Shown here: positions 12,801 through 24,305 of the stretch, piece by piece
Layout: each line of letters starts with the position of its first letter
Numbering within the stretch: position 1 is the first letter of the stretch
Source of the DNA: Asterias rubens
Taxonomy: Eukaryota; Echinodermata; Asteroidea; Forcipulatida; Asteriidae
Length of the DNA stretch: 64,000 nucleotides
Direction of reading: 5' to 3'
Assembly (NCBI RefSeq): GCF_902459465.1
Contig: NC_047062.1
Coordinates: 4,838,501-4,902,500, forward strand
The notes under the pieces: model-generated
Told to the model about the DNA's origin: nothing
Databases searched by the model: none
Seen by the model: the letters and a program-made list of their open reading frames with translations, nothing else
Program-made: the position numbers and the translations under genes

Positions 12801-13741
12801 GTAAGGACCTCCATGGTTATATTATTATTTGGGGGAAAACAAAAAAACATAAGCATTTCCCTTTTTTCCTATGTTTGTTGCCTAACTGTTGAGCTTTTTA
12901 TTTAGGTTGTCTATTTTTCTTGGTGGTTCTCAGAATTTTTAAACATCAATTTTTATTTTTAGTGCCACTTCATTCCTTCCTTGCTCTATTTTATGCTATG
13001 GTTTCAGGTAATTGTCTCTTTTTCAAGTATTCTTGATTGTTCTTATAATTTTAAACATTGGCCATTGTATTGTATTGTTTTATTGTTACTTCATATTATC
13101 ATAGCTTTGCTTTGGTAATATAATACTATAATACTCTCTCTTTATTTAGTGTTCTATGTGTAATGTGGTTTTTAATTAGGCAGTTCCGTCAAGTTGATTT
13201 CACGTGCACGTACACAGTCACAGCCCCGAAAAAAAAGAACGAAATATATTAAATCATACCTCACATTTTGTACAACTCACAACTATGACACTTTAAAGCA
13301 GGCAGGAGCATTTTCTCCTCTTGCTTACATTTTAATTTTTTTTTTAAATCGGATGAATAGTTTCGGAGGTATTGTACAAAAATAGAGAGCAACGACAGAA
13401 ACGTGTTTCCATAATGTTCCACCACAAGAGGGCGTGTGTTACAATAAGTTTGATATGATAGGCCGGGGCTCTAATTATGTTTCGTCTTGGTTGGGGCATG
13501 GAGCAATATGGTTGGGGGAAAGCTGCCCGATCTTGTTTTTGGTAATTTCCACGTTCTGACTTGATAATAACAGTCTGCTCATCTTGAGTCAAAAGAAACT
13601 AGTGTTTTATTATCTATTTTTAAGGCCTAACAATTGAATCGAAAGTAGAACAATAAATTGTTTGTATTTATTGTAGCAACTAGTTTGGAAAAGTTTCCGT
13701 ATGGCGCCACCACTTTTTCATTTGATATGAAATAAATCGAA

Positions 13742-13919
13742 ACAGGTCAACTCGTACCCAAGTCAACTCGTACCCAAGTCAACTCGTACCCAAAATTTTG
13801 TACCCAAGTCAACTCGTACCCAAGTCAACTCGTACCCAAGTCAGCTCGTACCCAACAAGTCAACTCGTACCCGAGTGAACTCGTACCCAAGTCAACAAGG
13901 TCCCAAGTCAACTCGTACC
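13742..13919. repeat. 16-bp minisatellite, AGTCAACTCGTACCCA type
   Basis: About ten imperfect units of AAGTCAACTCGTACCC lie in the first intron of FKBP2 copy A. The same unit with CGGTCCC in place of CGTACCC forms larger opposed arrays at 30695-31106. The array directly follows a GTATGGCGCCACCAC motif at 13700, which recurs at 20760-21020. Confidence 0.85.
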
Positions 13920-14045
13920 GTATAACGTACATTGTATGCCGAAACGGAGAATTCCCGTGCGGCGTGATTTTATAAGCGATAGGAAACGATGTTCTATGTT
14001 CCTCTAGTTTCTGCGTAAAATCATTCAGATCCACTTTTTAAAGCA

Positions 14046-14770
14046 AACAAATATGTTGGATCATGACTTTGTAAACCCAATAGAAATACAAATTTGCGCG
14101 AGTTCTGATTAAAAAACACCCAAACTATTTAACCAAACCAATACAAAATTTATTGGTTTATTACTTTATAAACCCAATAGAAATACAAAATTGCTTAAGT
14201 TCTGATTAAAAAACACCCAAACTATTGAAACAAACCAATAAAAAATATGTTGGTTCATGACTTTTTAAACCCAATAAAAAAACAAATTTGCATAAGTTCT
14301 GTTAAAAAAAAAACTATTGAATGAAACAAACTAATAACAAATATATTGGTTCATTACTTTATAAACCCAATAGAAATACAAATTTGCGTAAGTTCTGATA
14401 CAAAAAAACACCTAATTAAAACAAACCAATTAAAAAATATTGGTTCATGACTTTTTAAATCCAATAGAAACAAAACAAAAACTAATTTAAACAAACCAAT
14501 AAACTATGAATTGGTTCATGACTTTTTAAACCCAATAGAAAATACAAATTTGCGTAAGTTCTTATTCTATTTTTCAGGGAAACAAAACTACAACTTATTC
14601 AAACAAACCAATGAAAAAATAGATTGGTTCATTACTTTTAACCCAAATACATATTTGTGCAAGTTCTGAGTATCTCTCTTCGAAACTAAACAAAAATGTT
14701 AACCAAACAAAAATACGTGTTTCATAACTTTTTTTTCCAACCCAGTACAATTTGTCCGAAGTTCTGATTA
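14046..14770. repeat. Tandem array of about 97-bp units
   Basis: Seven to eight AT-rich units share TTGGTTCATGACTTT, AAACCCAATAGAAATACAAA and TTTGCGTAAGTTCTGATT in the same order, with growing divergence at the right end. The array is in the first intron of FKBP2 copy A and has no counterpart in copy B. Confidence 0.85.
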
Positions 14771-15363
14771 ATTTTCCCAACCGAATTAACAATGATCCCT
14801 GTTGCGTAGATAAATGTATGATTATAAATAATATCATCAATATAAATAACCCAGCAGGCACACGACGTCTTTCTGACGTCATATTATGGTTGATTTTGAG
14901 TCGCGATGTCAGATTACCAAAAAGTGACTATAAATACAACGTCAGATTGGCGACAAGAATCAAACGTAAATTAATAACCTGGTATGGACGTCGTAAGATG
15001 GTCATGACTATGATAACTAAAATGTAACCGAAAATGAACGTTACATTTTAGGTAGATTTATAACTTAATGGTAACGTCATTGACCAGACGTTACTTAGAC
15101 GTAATTTTATTGTCATAGTCTAACCATCGTTTTATTACAACAGTCTGACCATAATAAGACGTTGCATTAATGAAATTGGGCACTGGTAAAGGTCTATACT
15201 GGGAATCTGGAATAATATATCATAGCTCTTGGTCATGTTCCTTTAATCTCGAGGGTTATGATGATCACACCAAGTAAAGGTCCAAATTTGTTATTAATCA
15301 TTCATTTTGACATTACTAATATAATAAAACATCTGTTTTTTTAGTTGAAGAGCAATTTCAAAG

Positions 15364-17825
15364 ATGGTATCTTTAAAGGTGGCGCTGACTGCTGGGATAG
15401 TTACATTCATCCTCATCGCCGGTCTTGTTGTTGTTGTTGTGGTGGTGGTTGAGGCTGGTGACAAGCCTAAGAAGCTCCAGATCGACGTCACGAAGAAGGT
15501 GGAGAACTGTGACCGGAGATCCAAAGTTGGTGATTCCTTGCATATGCATTACACAGTAAGGAAGAGAAAACCATTATTTTCTAGATCATGACTTGCCAAT
15601 GAATTATCCTACCTATGGTGTTCATGCACCTGTTTTGTCTATAAGGCTTTGATTTCTATTTTGCTTATTTTGTTTCGGTGTAATTTTTTCTTAGGGCATT
15701 TTGACTGTAATGTGCCCCAATATCACAGTGCGTTATATTCATGCCATAAGTCTGCACTTTACTTGGAAGAAGAATAGGCTGGTTCTGGAGAGAGAGCAAT
15801 AGAAATTCAAAAAATTATTTTAATTATTATATTTAGAAAGGTCCTGATACACACCATCTTTACAGCAACTGGGGTTTTGGACTATTATGAGCCGAACCAT
15901 TCACCCTTTGTGGACTTAACTTTATTTAGAGCCCACCATTAAAATTGGTCTAGCTACAGCACTGGTGGTCTGTTTTGTATTGACATCATATGGGTGCTGC
16001 AGAGATTTGGACACGTTGGTGTTTCTCAGCTGAACTTGTAAAATCCAGTTGGAAGTTTTTCAGGTTCTGATATTGAGGTTTATTTTAAGTCCAATTAATT
16101 ACTAAGCCATCAGCCAATAAATGTTTCTAACCTAAGATTTGTTTCCAATTTGATCTCTTGACTTTCTTTGTTTTTTGTGGTCCTTTAATTTATTGTATTT
16201 GTTTAAATCCAGGGCACACTAGAAGATGGAACCCAGTTTGACAGCAGCATTCCAAGGGGGAGTCCGTTTGTTTTTACTCTTGGCGCAGGCCAGGTGATCA
16301 AAGGCTGGGACGAGGGACTACTCAAGTGAGTATTCAGTAGCTTTAGGGCTTAATTGGTTTGGTGACACCTGTTGGAAGGTGTTCAATTTAGTTTCCTTGG
16401 TAATAAGCAAGTTGCTAGTGCATCTGTATCTTATTTGCACGTTCTCGTCATAGAGAGACCGGCTTTTGCTGGACTTTCTTTGCCTCAATGCTGCAGGCTT
16501 TGCCTGGTCTCATGTTTTCCCTCTTGGTTTTTGATTTCATTCAGATTGTTGTTGTTTTTTTTCTTGTTATTCTCTGAGTGCTTTGCAACCCATAGGAAAA
16601 GGTGCTTTATAAATGGTGTTGATATTATTATTACCATTGCACTCATAAACATTCATTATGTGTATAATATTGTTGATCATGATGCATGCAATAATTGTAT
16701 TTGTTCATTACACAATTTTCAGCATGTGTGTTGGAGAAAAGAGAAAACTAGTTATCCCATCTGATCTAGGATATGGAGACCGAGGATCACCTCCCAGAAT
16801 CAAAGGTGAGTGGCCCTCCCCTTTTATCTGTTATGAGGTATACTAAACAAACAGATTGATGATTTTCTTTTAAAGGCACTGGACACGTTTGATATAATAT
16901 GTCAAAGACCACCATTCTCACGTGGTGTATCCCAACATATGCATAAACTAAGCTGTGAAAATTGGACTCAACTGGTCCCATAGAAGTTACAATAGAGTAA
17001 TGGAGAGGTTTCGCAAGCGTACGGATACAGATACAGATACGGATATGATAACCGTATTTGTTCACGTCAACCGCGTATGGGATTTTGTTTCGCAAACTAT
17101 AGGCATGTTTCACTTGAGTGCGCTCGCATTCATAATGAGTGTTTTTCTGACAAACATGACCGAGAGACGCCGCATTTTATACACTGCACTTTCTCATCGT
17201 TTTGCTTGCAAATGACTATTAATTGTCTATATATCAAGCACGATACCAGTGAAAGCAATTCTGTGGGAAATGTTTTTGATCTGATTCAAAAAGACAACTA
17301 AAAGTCTGCAAAACAGTATCCGTTTTTGTACTACAGGTATGAGCTCCCGTATCCGTTGCTAACGTGTATTCAAAATACGATAGTCGGGGATACGCGTCAC
17401 GTGAACACACAAAGTGTCGACGTATCGGTATCTGTATGTGTATCCGACGCTTGCGAAACCTCTCTAAAGAAAGAAAAAATACCCTTGTTGTCAAAGTTTT
17501 TTGGCTTTCAGATGCCCTAGAAAAAACCTTCAGGCCCGGAGTCTTTCTCAGATTCAAATATTTGAGTGAGAAAATACCTCTTTATAAAAAAATTATGTTA
17601 CTTCAAAGGGAGTCGTTTCTCACTATGGCTTAACGGCTCTCTGTTGCTCGATACCAAGTAAATTTTTAGGCTAATATTTATTTCGAGTAATTACCAAACG
17701 TGTCCAGTGCCTTTAACATAAATGTTTACTTCGTGTAAAGTTGATAATAAAAATACTATCCTGCTTTGTTTTTTCCAGGGGGTGCTACTCTTGTCTTTGA
17801 AGTAGAGCTGATGAAAATTGGCTGA
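15364..17825 (+). CDS. FKBP2: FKBP-type peptidyl-prolyl isomerase, FKBP2 (FKBP13) copy A, altered C-terminus
   Basis: Coding exons 15364-15555, 16213-16325, 16723-16805 and 17779-17825 (435 nt, 144 aa). A hydrophobic signal peptide (about residues 1-29) includes eight consecutive Val. The FKBP domain follows: [58 protein letters not shown] and [14 protein letters not shown]. Active-site positions (Y of HMHYT, F and D of FDSS, VI and W of QVIKGW, Y of GYGDRG, F of LVFEVE) are kept. FKBP2 speeds prolyl isomerisation in the ER and is normally held there by a C-terminal RTEL/KDEL-like tail. Here CTGATGAAAATTGG (17808-17821) is followed by a near-identical CTGATGAAAATTGA, and the stop at 17823 precedes a downstream out-of-frame tail ending REEL. 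A Lys replaces the Pro of PPKIP. The enzyme may be secreted, or the gene may be decaying. Confidence 0.9.
16870..17716. mobile_element. TTAA-flanked MITE copy, interrupted by another element
   Basis: TTAA at 16870-16873 and 17713-17716 border inverted ends AAGGCACTGGACAC / GTGTCCAGTGCCTT. It lies in intron 3 of FKBP2 copy A. The orthologous intron of copy B has the same MITE (23828-24195), so the insertion predates the gene duplication. A separate element sits inside at 17003-17464. Confidence 0.85.
17003..17464. mobile_element. Nested inverted-repeat element with GAGAGGTTTCGCAAGCGT ends
   Basis: Starts GAGAGGTTTCGCAAGCGT and ends ACGCTTGCGAAACCTCTC, with further inverted GGATAC / GTATCC motifs inside. 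The element is 462 bp and is inserted into the TTAA MITE. Copy B lacks it at the matching position, so it arrived after the duplication. The target duplication is unclear (possibly TAA). Confidence 0.8.
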
Positions 17826-18153
17826 TGAAAATTGACCAAAGGGAGGAGCTATAACCAGTCCCCACCTGAGCTTAAAATCAAGCCTTATTTCTTAATTCTC
17901 AAACTAGAAGCATGGATAGCATTAGTGCAATGATTCGGTAGGGTTTTTCTATTTGAATCCTCTTGCTTCCTATAACAGGCATGCCACTTTTCAACTGATC
18001 AGCTGATTTCCTCTTTTTCTTTTCAAAAAAGTGCCTTAGAAAACTGAAAACACTGTATCAGCCATTTTTTTTTTTTTTAGAGAGTTGCATGTCTGAAATT
18101 AGAAAGTTGCATGTCTGAATTAAGCCGACAGAGAATACTTGTTTTCATACTCT

Positions 18154-18979
18154 TAGCCTGTAACACATAAATGGTGTTGATATTGAAATGGTCACTAAAC
18201 ATAAATACCTTGGGACTCACATTGATAGCCATTTAAATTGGAATGTTAATACACAGAAATTATGCTCTAAGGCTAATCAACGTTTGTATTTTTTAAGGAA
18301 ACTTAAGATTGTTAACATTGACCGGGATATTATCATGTTGTTTTACAAAAGCTGTAATTCAGTCTGTCATTGCGTCCTCTTGCATTGCATGGGCGAATGG
18401 TCTGTCTGTGGGTAATCAAAATAAAATCAACAGAATCACTAGATCTGCTAGTAAGCTCATTGGTATTCCTGTAAAAGACTTAGGTTCCATCTACGCGGCA
18501 GCTATATTGTCAAAACTCGAAAGTATACAACTTGATGATACCCACCCACTTCATACACCTTTTGTTTTTAATAAGTCTGGGAGATTGCGTCAACTCAAAT
18601 CCAACACTAATCGTCATCGTCTATCCTTCTTACCCAGTGCAATTTTCTATTTTAACAACAATTTTATTAGATAACTTGCTTCGTACTTCCCAATCCATGT
18701 CACCTACGGCCTCTCCCTCGTTCCCATGTATTGTCTTCCCACCCCTCCTACACCCTTCCTTCTCTCCTTTTCCCACCCCCTTTCCTTTCCAAGTCATCCT
18801 TAGTTTAGTTTCTGTTTTTATGTATATTAATTCCGTTGTATTTTAAACTATTTTTTTGTGCAATATGATATTTTTATTAGTGTTTTGTGCTATTTTTAAT
18901 GACTGTATTTTAATGTGCAATATCGGGGAAGTGATTTTCATGCTGGGCATGACGAATAACAAAATCTAATCTAATCTAT
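18154..18979 (+). mobile_element. 5'-truncated non-LTR retrotransposon (LINE) 3' end
   Basis: Reads KYLGTHIDSHLNWN, KANQRLYFLRKL and, after a frame change near 18350, SVIASSCIAWANGLSVGNQN...RITRSASKLIG; this is the typical C-terminal part of a LINE reverse transcriptase polyprotein. The 3' end is a short run of AATCT units. Unit B is continuous across the site (CATACTCT followed by AACATCATC), so this insertion came after the duplication. The frame change and 5' truncation make it inactive. Confidence 0.85.
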
Positions 18980-19880
18980 CTAACATCATCAGTGTAAAAC
19001 TTGGTTGTGCCATGTTGAGAGTCATTGTAACCGTGTGTGATAATGGTGTAGTGTACATTTTAGGCCATGCAACTCTTAACTTACACACTTTGATTCCCAA
19101 AATTTGACTCCCAAAATGGCGAGCAGACAGAAGTAGAGTGTAATGTTGATGCAAAGGGTGAATAAGGGAAAGCACCGATGCTCAGTCAATGACTTTCAGA
19201 TGCTATATAGCAGAGATACAAATTCATATCCAGTTGTTGACATTTTGCACACTATTTTTTGAAACAATGAAATTGTTTAGTAAACAAGGTTCTATTTGTG
19301 ACTCCCAACAGTCTCCCAAAGAGATAAACAAAAACATTGATATTAGATTGAGTTCTTTACAAGGAGGGAAGAAACAATTACAGCTCAACAACATTATGAT
19401 ATATTACATTTTGCATTCATTCATTGTAATGTATCAAGGAGAATTGTCAAATTGTAGCAATAATATATTACGAGATCAGTTTTTGTATTGAATAAATATA
19501 AGAAAAGACCGAATTGACTTGGTCTTCCTCTATGGTGCAGATTGTTTGTATTGTCTCACTTGTAATATTATTGGTTTATATTCAGCAACAATTGTCAAGT
19601 TTGATAAATGAGTATTTTGTAATCAGCAAAACTACTACCTTTTTTTCATAAAAACAATTGAGGTTAATAAAAAGAAACTATGATTAATAACCAGAATGGT
19701 AAAAAGCGCGTTGGATTCCAGATTTTCTTAAAATTACCTTTTGATTGATTGATGTGTTTTTTTAGGGGGGGCACCCCCGTTGAGGTCATGGGCTTATTTT
19801 AAAGAAAAGGTCCAGCACAAACCTTGCCAGAAGTACCCACCAGACAAAAATGGTGCACCCCTTGTGTGCCCCTGTTACCC

Positions 19881-20468
19881 TAAAGAAAAAAAAAAAAAGA
19901 AAAAAATGTATTTTATCAAACTGACTCGGATTTGGCTCGGTATTTGCGGCCCATTTTTGTATTTATTTTTATTAGTTCAATATAATGTTTTGCTTAAAAA
20001 AAATTAAAAGTTAATAAATAAATATATTATCTATTAAAAAATTGTGTTTTATTGCTTAATATTGCAAAATTCGTTCGATTAAAATAACGGATTCCATATT
20101 TGAATCGAGCAAAATGCGAAATCTTGTCACCTCCCTGTACTGTATGTGTTCTATTTCCCGAATACGCGGCTGGTTTTTCCGGGAATACGTAGACTTGTGG
20201 ACAAGTCGTTAAATCGGCCCCACGTGCTGAGATAGTGCTCCCCCGACAACACTGCTCTCGCGCGAACTCACTGCTCTCGCGCGAACTGATGGCTCCCCGA
20301 TTTTGACTCCTCATTAATGAGGAGTCAAAATCGGGGAGCCATCAGTTCGCGCGAGAGCAGTGAGTTCGCGCGAGAGCAGTGTTGTCGGGGGAGCACTATC
20401 TCAGCACGTGGGGCCGATTTAACGACTTGTCCACAAGTCTAGGGAATACGCGGCTGGCAATTTCGGGC
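19881..20468. other. Junction between the two FKBP2 units
   Basis: Poly-A-rich sequence (19880-19907), AT-rich filler and the 252-bp palindrome at 20190-20441. No gene was seen. The two units do not abut directly; some 590 bp of unshared sequence lies between them. Confidence 0.6.
20190..20441. mobile_element. Perfect 252-bp palindromic fold-back element
   Basis: Every base from 20190 pairs with its mirror up to 20441, with no spacer; the centre is TCATTAATGA. The ends are TAGACTTG...CAAGTCTA. A 9-bp direct repeat, GGGAATACG, flanks it (20181-20189 and 20442-20450), the mark of transposition. Each arm contains two copies of CTCGCGCGAACT. The right edge is about 30 bp from the start of homology around the FKBP2 copy B 5' exon. 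Confidence 0.92.
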
Positions 20469-20754
20469 CCAAAACCGTACCGCTAAGCTACGTGTACTTT
20501 TTCTTGGAGCTCTTTTGTTTCTGTGCTGGCCGGCCGCCGGAAGAACTAACTCAAAACTGCGGAAGGTAAGGGCCTCCATGGTTATATTATTTCGAGGCAA
20601 TTTATCAAGTAAAAAAACATTAGCATTTCCCTTTGTTCCTTTGTTTGATGCCTAACTGTGCTTTTTATTTAGGTTTCTCTTTTTCTAATTTTCTTGGTGG
20701 TGGTGGTGGTTCTCAGAATTTTTAATAAGCATTGTTTATGTTATTTTTTATGGA

Positions 20755-21030
20755 TAACTTTCCGTATGGCGCCACCACTTTTTCACTCTTTTTTAGAAAA
20801 AGGAATGGGTAACTTTCCGTATGGCGCCACCACTTTTTCACTCATTTTTACAAAAAGGGATATATTAATCAGGTAAATTTGATACTAAATTATTTCAAAT
20901 CGAATGAAAAAGTGGTGGCGCCATACGGAAACTTTTCCAAAGGGATATCTCATTGAGGTAAATTAGATACTATATTATTTCATATCGAATGAAAAAGTGG
21001 TGACGCCATACAGAAACTTTTCCATATTAT
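20755..21030. repeat. Inverted cluster of CCGTATGGCGCCACCAC motifs
   Basis: Two direct copies of TTTCCGTATGGCGCCACCAC (about 20758-20840) face two inverted copies, GTGG(T/C)G(C/A)CGCCATAC-type (about 20910-20935 and 20996-21020). One more copy is at 13695-13720 in unit A. They look like ends of a small inverted-repeat transposon, possibly nested copies. Confidence 0.6.
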
Positions 21031-21397
21031 TCACAGGTTAGCAGAAAAACTAGGCGGCCATATTGCGTGTTTACAATGGATTCTCCATGGATTTGCATTG
21101 TGGCGTCATTTATTTTTATGCAGTAAGCCCTTTTGTGTGCTTATAATTAGCATCGCTATGAAATGGAAATCGCACAGTAATCACGAAATCGACCACTGAT
21201 CGAGCAGCTCTATGAAATTGGGCCCTGGTAAATGTCTATACTGGGAATCTGGAATAATAGCTCTTGGTCACGTTCCTTTAATCTCGAGGGTAAAACTAAG
21301 TAAAAGGTCCAAATATGTTATTAGGATCATTCATTTTGACATTTCTAAATACAATAAAATCATCTGTTTGTTTTCTAGTTGAAGAGCAATTTCAAAG

Positions 21398-24305
21398 ATG
21401 GCATCTTTAAAAATGGTGCTGAGTGCTGGGATGCTTTCGTTCATCCTCATCTCCTGCCTTGTTGTTGTTGAGGCTGGTGACAAGCCTAAGAAGCTCCAGA
21501 TCGGCGTCAAGAAGAAGGTGGAAAACTGTGACCGGAGATCCAAAGCTGGTGATTCCTTGCATATGCATTACACAGTAAGAAAGAAACAAAATCATCATCT
21601 AGATCTGAACTTGTGGATGAATTATCCCACTTAATATGGTGTTCATGCACCTTTTTTTTGTCTATATAAGGTTTTTATTTCCATTTTGCTTTTTAAATTT
21701 AAAGGCAGTGGACACTATTGGTAATTACTCAAAATAATTATTATCATAAAACCTTTCTTGATTACGAGTACTATGGAGAGGTTGTTAGTATAAAACATTG
21801 TGAGAAACGGCTCCCTCTGAAGTAATGCCTTAGGCAGTGGACACTATTGGTATTTACTAAAGCATAATTATTAACATAAAAACCTACTTCGTTTCGAGGA
21901 ACGGAGAGCTGTTTATAGTATAAAACATTGTGAGAAACGGCTCCCTCTGAAGTGACGTAGTTTTCAAGAAAGAAGTAATTTTTCACAAATTTGATTTTGA
22001 GACCTCAGATTTAGAATTTGAGGTCTGGAAATCAAGCATCTAAAAGCACACATATTCGTGTGACAAGTGTTTTTTCTTTCATTATTATCTCGCAATTTTG
22101 ACGACCGATTGAGCTCAATATTTTAGCAGGTTTGTTATTTTATGCATATGTTGAGATACACCAACTGTGAAGGCTAGTCTTTGACAATTTCCGATAGTGT
22201 CCAGTGTCTTTAACTGGTGTACTTTTCTTATACTGTTTCTTTGTAATTTCTAATAAATGCCATTTTTAGTTACAACAGACTGTTCCTGGAGAGAGTACAA
22301 TATGAATTCAATAGATTGTTTTATAGAAAGGTCCTGCTGATACACCACATCGATACATATGCATCTGATGTTTTGACTATTATGAGCTGAACCATTCACC
22401 CTTGGTGGACTTATGTTGATTTAGAGCCCACCATTAAAATTGGTCTAGGTACAGCACTGGTGGTATGTTTTGTATTGACATCATATGGGTGCTGTAGAGA
22501 TTTGGACTCGTTGGTGTTTCTCGGCTGAACTTGTAAAATTCAGTTGGAAGTTTTTCAGGTTCTGATGTTTGAGGTTTATTTTGAGTAATTACTGAGCCAT
22601 CAGCCAATAAATGTTTCCAACCCTACTTTTTTTCTAATTGATGACTTGACTTTTTAAAAAATTTTTATATATTGTTTTTTGTTTAATTCCAGGGCACACT
22701 ACAAGATGGAACCGAGTTTGACAGCAGCATTCCAAGGGGAAGTCCATTTGTTTTTACTCTTGGCGCAGGCCAGGTGATCAAAGGCTGGGACCAGGGCCTA
22801 CTCAAGTGAGTATTCAGTAGCTTTAGGTCTTAGACCATAGTGGCTGCAAGCGGCTTCAACCAAAATGCACAGAGAGGCTGCAAACAACTGCAAAATTTGA
22901 AGAAATTTTGCACAAATAAGAGGGTCAACAAAAAGGTATTGGACCGAATTGACAGTTTCCATTGTTTCCTGTGTAAACACATAATCTACAATGCTAAAAC
23001 AAAACCATGTATTTCTGATTCTTTTGAATTTCTTGACATTTTCCCTGAAAGTAACGGTGCAAAATATTAACAAGATTAGCAATGTCTGGGCTGGGCATAT
23101 GGTGATGATTATACAGAAATGAGTGGTCTCTAATGGTTAATTGGTTTGGTGACACGGTGACACCTGTTGGCAAGGTACTTCAATTTATTTTCCTTGGTAA
23201 TAAGAAAGTGCATCAGTATCTTATTTGTTAAAGGTACTGTACTTCTATTCACAATGTTGCTTAACATCAGCACAGAATTAGCCCTCTCACAGTTGTATAT
23301 CAACGTGCGTCGCAACTCACAGTATTTTAAATCTGGATGTTGTGGTTCTTCCATTGTTTTTCAAAATTATTATTATGTATTTGGCCAGTGAAACAAAAGA
23401 ACAACATACAGGCAGTAAAAATAACATCAAACTATTATTGGGTATGCAAGAAACTTGGCCAATGAAAGCACCCACGTATGGGTGGTCAAAGATTTGATCA
23501 ATTTGAAATGGGTCTCCTGGTTTGTGAAACCTTTTGAGAATGTATGTTTGTCACAGCACCATAGGAATCCACTGTATTCATTGTATTCACACTATGACTA
23601 TTATATCTGATAATATTACTGTATAATGTTGATCATGGTGCATGCAATGAATGTATTTGTTCATTACATAATTTTCAGCATGTGTGTTGGAGAGAAGAGA
23701 AAACTAGTTATCCCATCTGACCTAGGATATGGAGACCGGGGATCACCTCCCAAAATCCCAGGTGAGTGCCCCTCCCCCCCTTAATCTGTTTTGAGGTTAA
23801 CTAGACAAACATATTTATGAATTTCTTTTAAAGGCACTGGACACGTTTGGTAATTGTCAAAGACCAGTATTCTCACTTGGTGTATCCCAACATATGCATT
23901 AAGTAAGCTGTGAAAATTGGGCTTAATTGGTCATCAAAGTTAAAAGAAAGTAATAAAAAGAAAAAATACCCTTGTTGCCCAAGTTTTTGTGCTTTCAGAT
24001 GCCTTAAAAAGCTTCAGGCCCGAAGGCTTTCTCAGATTCAAATAATTTAGTGAGAAATTACCTCTTTCTTAAAAACTATGATTTCTCCGTTTCTCACATT
24101 GTATTATGGTATCAACTGCTCTCCGTTGCTTGATATCAAGTAAGTTTTTACGCTGATATTTATTTTGAGTAATTACCAAATGTGTCCAGTGCCTTCTGTG
24201 TGAAGTTAATGATGAAAATACTATCCTGTATCGTTTTTTCCAGGGGGTGCCACTCTTGTCTTCGAAGTAGAGCTGATGAAAATTGACAGGAAGAAGGAGC
24301 TATAA
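21398..24305 (+). CDS. FKBP2: FKBP-type peptidyl-prolyl isomerase, FKBP2 (FKBP13) copy B
   Basis: Coding exons 21398-21574, 22693-22805, 23679-23761 and 24244-24305 (435 nt, 144 aa), with the same boundaries and phases as copy A. There is a signal peptide of about 24 residues, then [63 protein letters not shown] and [20 protein letters not shown]. It ends RKKEL, an ER-retention-like tail comparable to the RTEL of vertebrate FKBP2. All FKBP catalytic-pocket residues are present. It is closer to the family consensus than copy A (IGVKKK, PPKIP, GWDQGLL), so it is probably the conserved ER isomerase. A 5' noncoding exon ends at 20565 and is spliced to 21379. Confidence 0.95.
21699..22212. mobile_element. 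TTAA-flanked MITE with duplicated left end
   Basis: TTAA borders at 21699-21702 and 22209-22212; ends AAGGCAGTGGACACTATTGG / GACACTGGACACTATCGG. A second left end begins near 21830, so the copy looks like a partial tandem. The internal hairpin around GAGACCTCA / TGAGGTCT is present. It lies in intron 1 of FKBP2 copy B and is absent from copy A, so the insertion is younger than the duplication. Confidence 0.85.
23828..24195. mobile_element. TTAA MITE copy in FKBP2 copy B intron 3
   Basis: TTAA at 23828-23831; the right end is GTGTCCAGTGCCTT with the final TTAA mutated. It is orthologous to the copy at 16870-17716 in unit A. Confidence 0.8.

Larger units (their letters stand above)
12721..19880 (+). 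repeat. Segmental duplication unit A (contains FKBP2 copy A)
   Basis: This unit and 20469-25562 share the same order of 5' noncoding exon, four coding exons, intron segments and 3' flank. Homology starts at CCGTACCG just upstream of the 5' exon and ends at TGTGCCCCT.TTACCCTA. Unit A is longer because it carries the 97-bp tandem array, the 17003-17464 element and a LINE, all missing from B. Confidence 0.85.

Noticed and set aside
18188-18674. Host gene encoding the two overlapping frames at 18.2-18.7 kb
   Set aside because: The sequence is a LINE reverse-transcriptase tail with a frame change, absent from the matching site in unit B.
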